A stretch of DNA of 64,000 bases from Astrothelium macrocarpum. Taxonomy: Eukaryota > Ascomycota > Dothideomycetes > Trypetheliales > Trypetheliaceae. Shown here piece after piece: positions 36,558-47,793 of the stretch. The translations under genes were made by a program, and so were the position numbers. The notes below the pieces were generated by a model that was not told the origin of the DNA, did not search any database, and saw only the letters and a list, made by a program, of their open reading frames with translations. Numbering within the stretch: the stretch's first letter is position 1; each line of letters starts with the position of its first letter. Location of the stretch: the NCBI GenBank assembly GCA_021030915.1, contig JAGEMR010000032.1, positions 124,001 through 188,000 on the forward strand. The letters are read 5' to 3'.

Positions 36558-37951
36558 GGTGGACGACGCAAAAAAAAAAAAAATGAAAATGAAAATGGGT
36601 GTGTGTTTAGACAGGCCACCCACCGCTTTAAAATTGACGAACAGCCTTATCCAAGTGGCATCCCGCTTTTATGCATCTAATAGCATCCCCACGCATTCGT
36701 GTAACGAGCCGACCTATCACGCGAACGGCGAACAAATAGCATACACACTCGCCGCTGAACAAGGATTTGTAGGTTGGCCCGTTTTGAAGAGCTTTAATAG
36801 CCAAGGTAATTCTTCTTTCAATACCACGTCGGTGATAATATTGCATGCTTGTTGATGTTCAATTAAAGCTAACAATGGATTTGGGAGTCTGTTGTGATCG
36901 GTTTGGCCGCTACTTCAAATCAATCGGCAAACACTTCCTGGGCTCGGTCTATTTAGCAAAATGCAATGCATCAAGTTTCTTCTCGTCATTTGATCTCTTC
37001 GTTTGCTTTTGTTGTTCCTTCATTCCAGCTATTCGTATCGTATTTGCTCTAATTTTCTCCATTCTTCCTTTTTCCTACCATAGTCAAGCCAGATTTTAGT
37101 CCTCAAGAGTCCGCCTTCTTCTTTCTTCTCCTTTACTTCACGGGAATACCGTTCAGTCTGTTATATTCAATTGGACAATGAAATTCTCGATCATCGACTT
37201 TTCATTCCATTGTCCGTTTGCTTAGCCAATCGAATTGTTGACAACGGAGATTCCTTCGGGTGGGATTGTCTGAATTAGCAATCACAAGCGTAGTATACAA
37301 ATACTATCAGAAAGACTTTTCCAACCCTCCTAAGGCATGTACGTCTGGTGCACGGATCAAAATAATGCACCTACATAAAGTGGGGCTTTCGGACTCGCGC
37401 ACTTCTTCGTTCCGAACTGTGACGATCGATTTAGTCACGTAGCAGATATTGACAGGAAGCGGCAGGCTTACGCTTTTCCACTCGACACTATTTCATATAA
37501 CCACTTTCGTTGATGGGCAGGGCTTGACTAGGAGCTTCCTCTTGATCAGCATAATGGAAGGGCAAGCAATTCCGTCGACAACCGTCCCATACGAACACAA
37601 GAGGAAATTAGCAACGCCAGCGGCCTCAGCAGTACGATCCGCTCTTTTGTCTCTATACTTTTAATGCCGGTTTCCGGTTTCTCCATGGAAACGGCTAGAG
37701 CGGGTAGAGCCAGTTGAACGATGAATGACGTATCAATCGAGACTTTCTCAACTACCGGTTCTGAACTCTACTTACGCCTTTGAATTCCGGCTACCCGAAG
37801 CAAATTGTGCACAGGATCTGCCCAAAGGCCGAGAGCCGAAGCTCCTTGTTGGTAATAGTTAATAAAACAATCTCTACCAAAAGAGAGACAACAGTGATAG
37901 GATACGGAATTAGAGATGGAAAACGTCATGTGACGAGTGACGCAGTCTTAC

Positions 37952-38055
37952 CAAGGATTATCTCGACGCCCATTTCACGAAGGTAGCCGACAACCGTGGA
38001 TTCCTTGCCTGGTTCGGCGTCAGTGACGATGGAGACGCGGCGGGTGTGGAGAAGC
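37952..38055 (-). pseudogene. isolated exon-like segment
   Basis: A 104-bp GC-rich stretch lies between a CAG acceptor and a GTAAG donor on the minus strand. It reads RRVSIVTDAEPGKES, then VVGYLREMGVEI. No neighbouring exon could be joined to it and the family was not recognised. It is probably a gene relic. Confidence 0.3.
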
Positions 38056-38541
38056 CTGCATATATTCGGAACCGGGACGAGCATTGGTATTAAGAAAAGG
38101 TCTGAAAAGCTGGATTATTCTAGCTAGCGAGCTCTGTGGGAGATATGTGCATTCTGTGGAGCTAAATACTAGGGTAATTAGATAATAGCCTCAAAATGGG
38201 AAGTAACGATTCTAAGACCCGTAACAATTGGATTTGGAGGAGGCGCTTTTCGAGGTGCTGATGCAGCGGTTCTTGTCGGCGAAGTTGGCTTCACGGGAGT
38301 AACGACTGTTGGATCAGAGGTAGGTCGTAGCCAGCCACTTGTTGAAGTACATTGGACTGATTGCGTTGAACTGAGGTTATAAAAGTCAAGCTGTTGCTGT
38401 AACAGCAGCCACTTATGTACACTAGTGTCAAATACAGTTACCTCAACCTTAGACCCACAAGTGGATCCATAGCGACCCACAGCTCCTTCGAGATCGCCTC
38501 CAATTCAACACCGCTCTCTCGTCGCTCCGTGTTCCAATCGC

Positions 38542-38716
38542 GCAAATGCAGTCACATGATGTCCAATAGTTGCGATTCAGGCTTAGCACGGCTCACGGGA
38601 GGCGTCGACTATTGTGGTTAAGAGCTAGATCGTAGCCAGCCACGTTCCCGTGGCTCAGTGTCTCGACTTGCAAATGTGGTCACATAACGTCCAATAATTG
38701 CGAATCAGGCTTAGCA
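38542..38716. repeat. diverged direct repeat, two copies
   Basis: Segments 38542-38588 and 38670-38716 match over 47 bp with about six differences, mostly transitions. Both end in CAGGCTTAGCA. Confidence 0.7.
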
Positions 38717-39359
38717 TACTCGCGAACTTTGCCCTCACCTGAAATTCACAATAGGTATTGCTCTATTGTAAGATACACAGTTCCCTCTTTTAACTTGCGC
38801 TTGACTCCAGAGCAGGAGTTGCTGCAGCCGATTCTACTTCGGAACCCCCAAAGATCTACGTTCGGCAAAGTCTTCTCTGTAATTTGCATCTTGGACGTAC
38901 GACTGCCGCATGACAAAATATGTTTATCTGCTTTATGTAAAAGACGACAGGTGTCTGGACTGAACATTTTTCGGATCTCACCGCCGTTTTACACTTCCAA
39001 TGGAGTCCTATCGCATTTTCTATCATCGAGAAATCCACTCTACTCCATAGCCATGCGTTGGAGCAAACCTTAGGCAGCCATGTTTTACTCGATGCCACGG
39101 CGATTGGGTGTCAAGCAAAGCTGCTATTGCACGTCCAGTGTAAAAGCAAATCTGTTGACTGAAACCCTAAGCCATCGCGCGTGATTTCTGGCCCCTTTCT
39201 GACCGCTTTGCTTGATGTAATTCCCCATTCTCGGAAGCAAGCAGATGCGGATCTTGCATATGCTTCACTTATAAATAGTGGTTCGTTCGTCATGAAAAAA
39301 TGATCGATCAAGTCTCGACAGCTTCCGAATAATAATCTGTCCAAAGCCGAACGCCCCCC

Positions 39360-40979
39360 ATGCTACCAGAATCTTGCCGCATTTGTGTCAATCCTCCTTC
39401 GAGAGGTGACACTGGTGTCAAAGGCATTGCTTCGGCCATTCAAGAGAATGCACGGAATGTGTCCCTTACCGCTCCTGTGGCAGGCTCCGGCATCAATGTT
39501 ACTCCTGGCTCTGGACCGGTACAACTTGCTGATTTCGTCAGGAAATTTTGGAAAGCCGGCAGGGAATTGAAAGTGGGATTTGCCGCCGGGACTCAATGGC
39601 AGAAAGACAAGGTCATAGAGTATGCACCAGAGTGGTGCAAATACGCAAACATCAAATTTACCTTCACCGAGTTTGGACCTTATGACATTTTTGTCGATTT
39701 CAATGCTCAAGGCGGGTCTTGGTCCTATATAGGTACTGAAAGCCAGTACTTCGCCTCGCAGGGCAAGCCGTCTCTCAATCTAGGATGGGTCACGAAAGAA
39801 AACACCGAACAAGAGATTAGAAGAACGATCCTGCATGAGTTTGGCCATGCTCTCGGTTCGGTACATGAACACAAGGATCCAAGGGCCTCCATTCGATGGA
39901 ATAAGGAAAATGTGTACAAGGACCTTGAAGGGCTCCTAAACAGCTGGTCGAGAGATAAAGTTGATCAAAACATATTTGCTACCTACTCGACCCAAGGTGC
40001 TCAGGCAACGAACTTTGACAAGGATTCTATCATGCTTTACTATTTGAATGCTTCTTACACGACGGATGGCAAGGGCACAGAATACAATGCCGTCCTCTCT
40101 GAAAAGGACAAAGCGTACATGAAACTCTGCTATCCTCCGAACGAGCTCGACGCTGGACAGTTCAACACGATTGAGTTAGGTGAATGGCCGCAATGGAAAG
40201 AAAAAAACGCGAAGGACATGACCTTTCAACGAAAGTATAATCCGCCTCCTAATCTGCCTTTTGGCCTCAACTGGCTCGACGTTGATGCTGGACATAACAT
40301 CAGGATTAATGCCGTAACGGAGAAAATCACCGGCGAAGGCTTCACCGCCAGCTTGAATACTTGGGTCGACACGCGTGTCTACTCGGCTGGAATGACGTGG
40401 CTGGAAGCAGGACCGGCATTTGACTTTCTGCAAACAGGCAGCTTCGATACGCAAGAGGTGCGACCTTGGGACAAACCAGACTTCCTCACAACAAAACGCA
40501 TCAACTTCTCACAGCCGTTCTCCAGCCCTCCGAGGATCGTCTGCATGCTCCAAGGCATCGATCTCGACAAATCCCACAATTGGCGAGTTCGCACTTACGC
40601 AACTGACATCGACTCGCGGGGCTTCACTATCAACGTCCAATCCTGGGCCGACACGGTCCTGTACAGCGCCAGGGTGACCTGGATCGCGCACGAGGACAAC
40701 AAGCTTGGGTTCACCAGTGGGCGTTTCTCCACCATGGACATACGTCCGTGGGACAAGCCGCAGCAGGAGAACTCGGGCAAGGCGCGGTTCAGGACGCCCT
40801 TCAAGAAGACGCCGAAGGTGATGATGGCGCTTGATGAGCTCGATTACAAGTGCGGCGTCAATCTCCGTTGTAGACTTGCCATGTCTGTTGTGACTGCGGA
40901 GGAGCTGACTTGGCACTTGCAAACCTGGGCCGATTCTGTCATGTATGTCGGTGGCGCATCGTATATTGCTTGGGAGTGA
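39360..40979 (+). CDS. metzincin-type metalloprotease with three H-type lectin repeats
   Basis: Single exon, 539 residues. The zinc site HEFGHALGSVHEH has His159, Glu160, His163 and His169 (HExxHxxGxxH), and SIMLYY at 223-228 fits a Met-turn, so this is a metzincin close to the astacin type. The C-terminal half has three related repeats, at about 289-350, 381-447 and 473-539, each with a basic/aromatic strand, a GF or equivalent, and a (T/S)WADT-type turn before a W at the end (NTWVDTRVYSAGMTW, QSWADTVLYSARVTW, QTWADSVMYVGGASY). These match the H-type lectin domain, which binds GalNAc-type sugars in snail and slime-mould proteins. Linkers carry WDKP twice. No signal peptide is apparent. Likely a sugar-targeted protease; the substrate is unknown. 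Confidence 0.85.
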   Translation: MLPESCRICVNPPSRGDTGVKGIASAIQENARNVSLTAPVAGSGINVTPGSGPVQLADFVRKFWKAGRELKVGFAAGTQWQKDKVIEYAPEWCKYANIKFTFTEFGPYDIFVDFNAQGGSWSYIGTESQYFASQGKPSLNLGWVTKENTEQEIRRTILHEFGHALGSVHEHKDPRASIRWNKENVYKDLEGLLNSWSRDKVDQNIFATYSTQGAQATNFDKDSIMLYYLNASYTTDGKGTEYNAVLSEKDKAYMKLCYPPNELDAGQFNTIELGEWPQWKEKNAKDMTFQRKYNPPPNLPFGLNWLDVDAGHNIRINAVTEKITGEGFTASLNTWVDTRVYSAGMTWLEAGPAFDFLQTGSFDTQEVRPWDKPDFLTTKRINFSQPFSSPPRIVCMLQGIDLDKSHNWRVRTYATDIDSRGFTINVQSWADTVLYSARVTWIAHEDNKLGFTSGRFSTMDIRPWDKPQQENSGKARFRTPFKKTPKVMMALDELDYKCGVNLRCRLAMSVVTAEELTWHLQTWADSVMYVGGASYIAWE

Positions 40980-42553
40980 GTAAGAAACTGGTCTGATGAA
41001 GGGGAGAGCGAAGGAGACCATCTGGAGTTCACTTGATTTGTTCTTGAGTTAGCAGTTCTAGATTAGTTACTCTTTAACAAATAAGTTTTGTTCGCTATTT
41101 GTCACAAAGTTGTAGCGTATCCTTAGGTATAGTGTGCGATAGCACTCTAAGTAAAAGGGGCGTAGTGGGGCAGAATAGAAAGCGGTGATGATTTTCAAAA
41201 AAAAAAAGCGTTGATCATTGCTGAATATGCCTGGATTGAACTACACTTGAATCTTAGAGCCTACGCATTCAAAGGATCAGCGGCATGCTACAAGAAAGAG
41301 CGAAATTGAGAAAAGAACTGCTTCAGGGCGGAGTGAATGCTGCAAAAAAAAAAAAGCCGCGAGCTGGGGTGTGCAAGTCCGCGGGCATGGTTCGATCGGA
41401 ATAAACCGGACCGTGTTACGCTAGTTAGTCAGCAGATCATTAAAGCTTGCCCAAGGGGATTTCGTCTTATACTTTTCTTGACCTCACGGTATCTTTTGCC
41501 CTGCAATATCTCTATTTTCACGCACTCTCTGACCTTATATACAAATTTGGCTCCGTGCGTTCTTTGACCTCGCGTGCTTTTTCCTCTTACACACTCTCTA
41601 ATCCTTCGCACAACCTTCCCCTGAACGCGATTATTGTTCCATCTACTTCTTTATGAGATTTTATTTTTTTTCCGAAGCAATTGCAGCCATAATTTGATTT
41701 AAATTCTAAACGAACCTACATAGTAGCATAGAACCTATTTTGAGAAGCAAATTATCTCTATATACGCTCTTATCGCCGATCGAGTTGAACGGTTTGTCCC
41801 CTTGACCCTGGCACACCTTTAGCTTGACATGCAAACTCGAAGCCACAACGCGGGGATCCTTGTAATTTGTCGTTTCTAAACAGGCTATGATCCTGCAAAA
41901 TGTGCTACGATAAGTAATGTTTACATTAATTTACGGACTATGCACAGCCCCAACGTGTGATAGCACTTACTATCTGCAGAGACCTTGTGTCTTGCATAGA
42001 AAGTACGATTTTTCATACACCTTCGCTGTTACATTTAAGCGCCGAGGCTTTCCTCTTGAGTTTGGCCTTGTCACTTGCCTGTCGTTCTCCCCTTGTATCT
42101 TGGCAACAGTACTCCAGACCAATTTCCGAATACATGGACCAACAAAAGCCTGGCAGATATGGCAATCCATGTCTGCATTTTCATCCATCCTCGTCGCGCA
42201 CGATAGCACGGGAACATTGGCTATTTCTGTTTTTCGATTCTTCAGCAGCAGGGTCTGGGACTTACTCCGCCCAAAGCCAGCCTGCATAGCACTTGACAAA
42301 GCTGGTTCTTCGATACTGCGGACAAGATATTTTCGATAACGATACTGCATACGTCGCCTTCAACGACAAGAGACAGAGACGTATAAGAGTGATTCCGGGT
42401 CAGTTTTTCTTTAAGCATTAGATGTCGTGAGCGGTATTGCTTCCTACACGACGACATCGTCTTGCACTAACGGCCACCTCACAATCGCTCCCTTCTTTAA
42501 TGTTTCGAGTTTTGCTCGATCGACTCACTTCATTGCTCTATCCAGAATTGATC
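40980..42553. other. intergenic
   Basis: Contains poly-A tracts at 41199-41208 and 41343-41354 and a 140-codon open frame at 41917-42339 without recognisable similarity. No gene is called. Confidence 0.4.
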
Positions 42554-44470
42554 ATGGATGAGACATGCGAGCACTCGGCATCGGAGGACAGGTCCATTTC
42601 CCCAGTGCATGCCGCAGACCCACGGCAGCACATCGACATCTGGTCTTCGCCTGGAGAGAAGAAAGACGCTGCGGAAATACAGCACAGCGAGCTTACTGAT
42701 CTTTCGCCATCTGCTACAACTGAAAGTGAAGACGGAATTAGGCCGACCTCGATGCCAAAGCGGCTAGAGCGATACAAAAAGTCCTTTCTCCGCAAGGGTC
42801 CGCTTCTTGGGTTGACCGCAATTCTGTTCACCCTTCTCAGTATACCTGCATCCCTTCTTATTTTGTTGATGTCTGACGGACGGGAGGTGGCTTCTTGGAA
42901 AATTCAGCCAACAGTCTATCTTGCTATTTTGACAGCAATCGGTAACAGTGCGATACGTCTTGCAGCCATACAAGGAGCCATGGTCGTCTGGTGGTCTCAT
43001 GCGATGCGAGGCACAACCTATCTTCAACTGCACTATGATTGGAAGATGAGCTTTGGAGCATTCGGGGCGATATCTGCTGGTCGACGCACGAGCTTCATTG
43101 CCATAGCCAGTCTCTGTGCTGCACTAGTAGTTGTTGATGGGCCTTTGCTTCAGAGGGCTTCCTCAGTGTCGCTGAAGGTTCCAGCAACCCCGGTCGAGCT
43201 ACAAGTACTCCTCGCTCCAGAAGTCCCTGCACACTTTACTGGAGTCATGTTGGTCAACGATCAGAATGCTCCTATAGGACTTCCCGGCGCTGCAGTGGAT
43301 TTCAGTAACGATTTTCTGTCGACTTTTCGGAATTATACCGGGGGAGTGGAGGTGTCTCAAGCAATCTCGGGATGCCCAGGTGAATGCCTAGCTACTGTAC
43401 AAGCTGCTGCGCTGTCGCTTGTGTCTTGCAATTCGACAGGCTCTCCGATCAACTTTACGATTCCTTTTAGTGCTGAGGAGCAAGCTGCGTTTGACGATGA
43501 TGAGGCCGTCCCTTACAATCGCACTGCTTTCAATATTGCAATCTATGAAACACTCGACGAGACTGGCAATGAGAGAATTATTCTGTTTTATGGAGCAACG
43601 GAAGCTGCTGTATCAAAGTCATGTGTCGGTCACTACATCAGCAACTACTGCCAATTCGCGCCCGGTATTGCTGAATACGACGTGAGAATCTCCAACAATA
43701 CTATCACATTCGTTGAGCCTCCGAGCAATCCAAAAATGTTACAGTTCGCAAACAACACCCGCATCACCAATGAGACAATTATCCAAGAGGACTTGCGAGT
43801 CAATGCGAACAATGTGAAGACCACCTTGGGAGGGATAGCCGCTGCAGGAGCCACCAACTTTTACACGTTCGTCGGCCTCGTCCCATCGTCGCCTGGCCAT
43901 AATCCCTTCACCACTACGTACGACCGGTTTGCCTTCGACATGACCACCAACTACGAGGCCTGGGACAATCAGACCGACTGCGCGCCGGCCTGGAGTGATC
44001 CCACACAGCAGATTCTCACGACTTTAAACGAATTGATGTTCCGTACGTCTGTATATACTGCTGCTACTCTCAACGAGTCTTACTTGAAGCCGCTCATCGA
44101 CGAGGGTCTGAATGTTTCATCGACGGTCCGTGGGAAGAGGGTTGACCCGGTGAATGTGTTTCAAGTAAATTACTACTATTATGTTGCCGCTGCGCTGATC
44201 GAATTCGTGGCGGCTTTCGTGATTTTCATCACATTCCATGGATGGTGGAGGTTGGGCAGGGACGTGAGCTTCAGCCCTCTGGAGATCGCGAAAGCGTTTG
44301 ATGCGCCGCTGTTGAAGGATGTGGAGAGCAACAGGAGCGCGATTGAGATTGCGAGGAGGATGGGCGATAGAAAGATAGCGTATGGCGTTCTTGATGGAGA
44401 AAAGGATGGCAAGAGTAGGAGGCTGGGGTTTGCTGATGCGAAAGTGGTTATGCATGCTTCTACTTTTTGA
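42554..44470 (+). CDS. multi-pass membrane protein (DUF3176-like), function unknown
   Basis: Single exon; 638 residues from the ATG at 42554, or 677 from 42437. The shorter form was chosen because it starts just before the acidic cytosolic tail. Three hydrophobic segments lie in the first third (GLTAILFTLLSIPASLLILL; an amphipathic stretch through IGNSAIRLAAIQGAMVVWW; SFIAIASLCAALVVVDG). A long region rich in N-glycosylation sequons and Cys follows, then one C-terminal helix (YYYYVAAALIEFVAAFVIFI) and a cytosolic tail. The order and the DGREVASW motif before helix 2 recall fungal DUF3176 proteins, whose role is unknown. The glycosylated loop should face outward. The stop lies 50 bp from the truncated P450 relic on the opposite strand. 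Confidence 0.65.
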   Translation: MDETCEHSASEDRSISPVHAADPRQHIDIWSSPGEKKDAAEIQHSELTDLSPSATTESEDGIRPTSMPKRLERYKKSFLRKGPLLGLTAILFTLLSIPASLLILLMSDGREVASWKIQPTVYLAILTAIGNSAIRLAAIQGAMVVWWSHAMRGTTYLQLHYDWKMSFGAFGAISAGRRTSFIAIASLCAALVVVDGPLLQRASSVSLKVPATPVELQVLLAPEVPAHFTGVMLVNDQNAPIGLPGAAVDFSNDFLSTFRNYTGGVEVSQAISGCPGECLATVQAAALSLVSCNSTGSPINFTIPFSAEEQAAFDDDEAVPYNRTAFNIAIYETLDETGNERIILFYGATEAAVSKSCVGHYISNYCQFAPGIAEYDVRISNNTITFVEPPSNPKMLQFANNTRITNETIIQEDLRVNANNVKTTLGGIAAAGATNFYTFVGLVPSSPGHNPFTTTYDRFAFDMTTNYEAWDNQTDCAPAWSDPTQQILTTLNELMFRTSVYTAATLNESYLKPLIDEGLNVSSTVRGKRVDPVNVFQVNYYYYVAAALIEFVAAFVIFITFHGWWRLGRDVSFSPLEIAKAFDAPLLKDVESNRSAIEIARRMGDRKIAYGVLDGEKDGKSRRLGFADAKVVMHASTF

Positions 44471-44522
44471 GGTAAGCCATTCATTTAGCGACACTAATCT
44501 GGTATTCTAGTGGGAGAGTTAC

Positions 44523-45280
44523 CTCCCACCTCTCAAGTTTGCACTCCTCCACGTCAGGGCCCCATATAGCTGGATCTCTATAGATACAAGACATCAAGAT
44601 CTCAACAGAATCATGCTTCTGAATGAAAGTTGTATTCTTGCCGTCAGATCTTCCATCAGTAGGGAGTGTACAGCCATTGAAGTTCGTCCGTATGGCACTG
44701 GGTATTGGGCCGCGTAGACGGAGAGCTATAGAGTAAGAACAGTAGTGAAAACGGGCTTGGAGCTTCACATACTCTCATTGAAGACGTATCGTAGATACAG
44801 CGTAGACTTCAGGAGCTCAAACTTCAGCGGCAATGACCCGATCACCTCGACTTCTTTGCGAAGTTTAGTAGCTCCATGGTGATCATGAGCGATAAAGAAG
44901 AATATGTTCGAGACAGCGATAGCGATGAAGTCTCGAGCTGGGAAAAAACTGTTCAGAAGCTGAAAGCGTAGCTCTACTGGATCATGCACTTCTTTTTGAA
45001 GCTCGCAAGGAAGGAAAAAAGTTCTATCGGACTGAGACCCCGTCTGAATTTCTTCCTCGTCATCTCTTACCTGTTTCTGTAATGGTTTCTCCACGAAAGA
45101 ATCAATTAACTTGCGAATGCGCTTGTAGTTATCCTTGAACTCTTAACTATGACCAGCAAGGAACCAGAGTCGCCCGAGGTGCAGCCGCTGTCCCGGTTTG
45201 ACAAGAGCTTGGTCAAATACATGGACAAATAAGTTAGGATTGGCGTCTGTGGTTGGCGCCAGAGTATCTGCGGATTCCAC
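44523..45280 (-). pseudogene. cytochrome P450 fragment (CYP52-like), broken
   Basis: The minus strand reads the middle of a P450: HLGRLWFLAGH, stop, EFKDNYKRIRKLIDSF; VELRFQLLNSFFPARD (helix I region); KLRKEVE; then, across an intact 47-bp intron (44726-44772), NETLRL (the ExxR motif) and YRDPAIWGPDVEE ... LERWE. An in-frame TAA lies at 45143-45145. The haem-binding FxxGxRxCxG exon is missing downstream, and the N-terminal half is missing upstream, where sequence similarity ends about 20-30 bp before the inverted-repeat element at 45308. The membrane-protein gene on the other strand begins only 50 bp beyond the 3' break. It cannot encode a working enzyme. The family assignment rests on the LGRLWFL and LRSQLLN-type motifs. 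Confidence 0.82.
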
Positions 45281-45307
45281 TGTGGGAATGCCGTGGGAAT
45301 GAGTGTA

Positions 45308-45616
45308 CACATCGGCTGAACCACGCTAAAGTCCGGCTGAGGTCGCGAATTCTCGGCTGATATCGGTCAGTCTTAGCATGGTTAAGGTCTTTGGCAAGCT
45401 ATTCTTGCGCTAACAGCATAGGCACTCTGAAAGGCTCAATCTTGGCTCAAACAGAGCTAGATTTGATCTAATCTAGTTTAGGTCAGTTATTGATCAGCCG
45501 CATTTTTGCTGTAATCTTAACCAAAAATGAGTTCATCTTACTAGTCAAGTAGAAAAGCTGACACGTGCACAGCTTAGCGTCTTTAGGTCAGCTTTTAGCG
45601 TGGTTCAGTTGATGTG
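45308..45616. mobile_element. 309-bp inverted-repeat element (MITE-like)
   Basis: Its ends are inverted copies: CATCGGCTGAACCACGCTAA at 45310-45329 pairs with the reverse complement at about 45595-45614 (two mismatches), and weaker matches continue inward. Short CGGCTGA boxes recur near the left end. No coding capacity. No clear target duplication; the left end is preceded by TA, the right followed by TT. Confidence 0.65.
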
Positions 45617-47793
45617 TTCCCTGGATTAACAGCAGTATTTGACCGCCAGTGACGCTCTTCTACTATTGCGCCACCGCGCCCTCGTGAGCTTTCTGGCCTT
45701 TAAAAAAGCAGATTCAGCCCTAAAATTGGATCTTTGTGGGGATACCTCCTAGTTGGACTGCATCTATTCTGATGCATACACCGTAATCGAGCCAAGTATA
45801 TCACGATTGAATAGCAGCACACTGAAGCCGAAAAGGCGGCAAGAAGATAGAACACAAATATGATGAGCAATAAGGCTAAGGGTATAGAAATCCGTCTCTG
45901 ATGAAAGTCACGAGTCGGATAGGATTGGGTCCTATGAATTTAGAATTTCCTGTTTAGATCAGGCGTCTGAAGAATCCAATGAATTGAATAAGCATGAATA
46001 TGCATATTTATGAAGGAATTGTGAATTATTCAGAATAGTGACCGTTGGTGGGACGACCAAAGAGAGGACCCTTTGCTTGCAATCTAACCCTAACCCTAAC
46101 CTTAACCCTAAAGTTAAGTATTGAACTAAATTTTAGCTTCATTCGAATCAAGTTTTATGCACACAAGATTACGAATATATTCTGAATTACTCTTTGCCTT
46201 GGCATATGAATGTATGTGCATACACATTCACAAAACAGAAATTCTTAAGACCACTGGTTGAGATGAGTTTTCGCCAGTACATGGCATTGTCAAGTGCACG
46301 ACAATGGTTGAGTGAAAACTGGAAAATGGTCAATTACCGGTTCTCGGCCATTCAGTACGTCACGAGAAAAGCAAACAACATCAAGTGCAAGGATGAATAC
46401 GGAGGAGGCTTGATTGCGGCAATGGATACGAAGGCAACAAGTTCCGGGTCTGTCAAATGAGCTTCGTCAAGGCTGAGCGGCAATAAGAATACCAGATGCA
46501 GCTGGTGATAATCCAAATCAGCAAGGCAAATATCTCAAGGAAGTTACTTGCATTCAAAATGCAAGGCTATCTTGAGCCGATGAAGGAACTGAACATCAAA
46601 CTCCAATGTGATTGTGGGGCCATTTCCTTTTGCGCAAGTATGTACTACACGAGCGCTGGTGATGCAAGTTCGCTACTGAGTTAAGGCAAACAATACGATC
46701 TGTTAGATCGACACAATTGTACGCGAATCAGAGACGCGATCTACAACGCACAAACGTGTCGGTGGGTAGCATGACAGCAAAGAGGCTTGAATTTCATTGC
46801 CAATGGAGAGTCCAGGTGCATGATGTCTTCTTTGAACATCTCCGACTTAGCCTTGGATCGCCGCATCAGGTCACCGCACAAAAGGACAAATCAAGCTTGT
46901 GGGTACTGGTTCTGACAGCCGAGGACAGATCCCTGTTGTGAAGCTATCCCAAAAATGGACAGCAAGGACGTCTTATGAGGTAGTAGTTTTCAACCGGATA
47001 GAGGCTGGCCCACAAGAATTGAAAGATCCTTTCTTTATCTGCCGTGGATTATCTTTGAGGTCCAAAGCCAGACTTTAGCTGAGCGTAATGATTGCCACAT
47101 CAGAGAAAAATATCGCCAGATACCGCAAGCCAATGACTCTTCTGAAGAGTTGCTGAATGAGACACTCAATGAACCTCCTTATTTGCGGCACAAGAATCAC
47201 CTTATTTACATGCTGTTACTTTTTCTTTCACTGATGTGTAACATCTTCTTCGGGATTCAACTCTATCGCCGAGGGAGCAAGATCTCGCAACTTCCAACTC
47301 TCACCACAAGCCCTTATGCTAAGTCCTTAAGGACGGGAGTATGTCTTCTGTATGTTGAACTTGTGGCTAACAATATAATAGTGGTAGATAATAGAGCGAA
47401 ATCTGCCCATATACAAAGCTCTTTCCGGATTCACGACTGAATTACGCAGAGGTATAACATGGGCCATGAATAAGCAGCCTGAGCGGCGGCTGAGCACGTC
47501 TAAGCTCGCCTCCCAATGAGCAAATCTGGTATTACAATTTCAAAGAGAATATTATCAAAGTGACATCCAGTAAAGGCAAGCGTAAGCAGGTGGAACTTCA
47601 CAAGGCTTTTGTTACGGAAGAAAAGAAGTGTATCAATCCACTGAATCCATTGTTGTAAGCTAATGAGGAAGCTATCTGAAGTGAAGCTAGATATGGTGGG
47701 TAACACGTGACCCTGTTCGTTCCTGCCCTAACAGCTTTATGATGCAAAGAAGCGTGTTAAGCTATCTGTCTACCTGACACAACCTTTACCATC
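45617..47793. other. gene-poor accessory DNA
   Basis: About 2.2 kb with no assignable gene. It contains the telomere-type repeat at 46085-46112. A 96-codon plus-strand frame at 47150-47440 has one hydrophobic helix but no recognised family. Confidence 0.4.
46085..46112. repeat. interstitial telomere-type repeat
   Basis: Four and a half units of TAACCC (reverse of TTAGGG), with one T for C change in the third unit. TTAGGG is the telomeric unit of most filamentous fungi. It lies at least 17 kb from either window edge, so it is internal. Confidence 0.85.

Larger units (their letters stand above)
36558..39359. other. intergenic with decayed coding traces
   Basis: About 2.8 kb without an intact gene. 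It holds an exon-like minus-strand segment at 37952-38055, a diverged 47-bp direct repeat (38542-38588 and 38670-38716) and a repeated CGTAGCCAGCCAC box (about 38325 and 38630). The minus-strand open segment at 38178-38480 is unassigned. Confidence 0.45.

Noticed and set aside
41917..42339. Overlapping 140- and 126-codon frames on both strands
   Set aside because: No domain, no splice context and no family resemblance.
47150..47440. Possible UstYa/DUF3328-like N-terminus
   Set aside because: One hydrophobic helix only; the diagnostic HxxHC motifs are absent.
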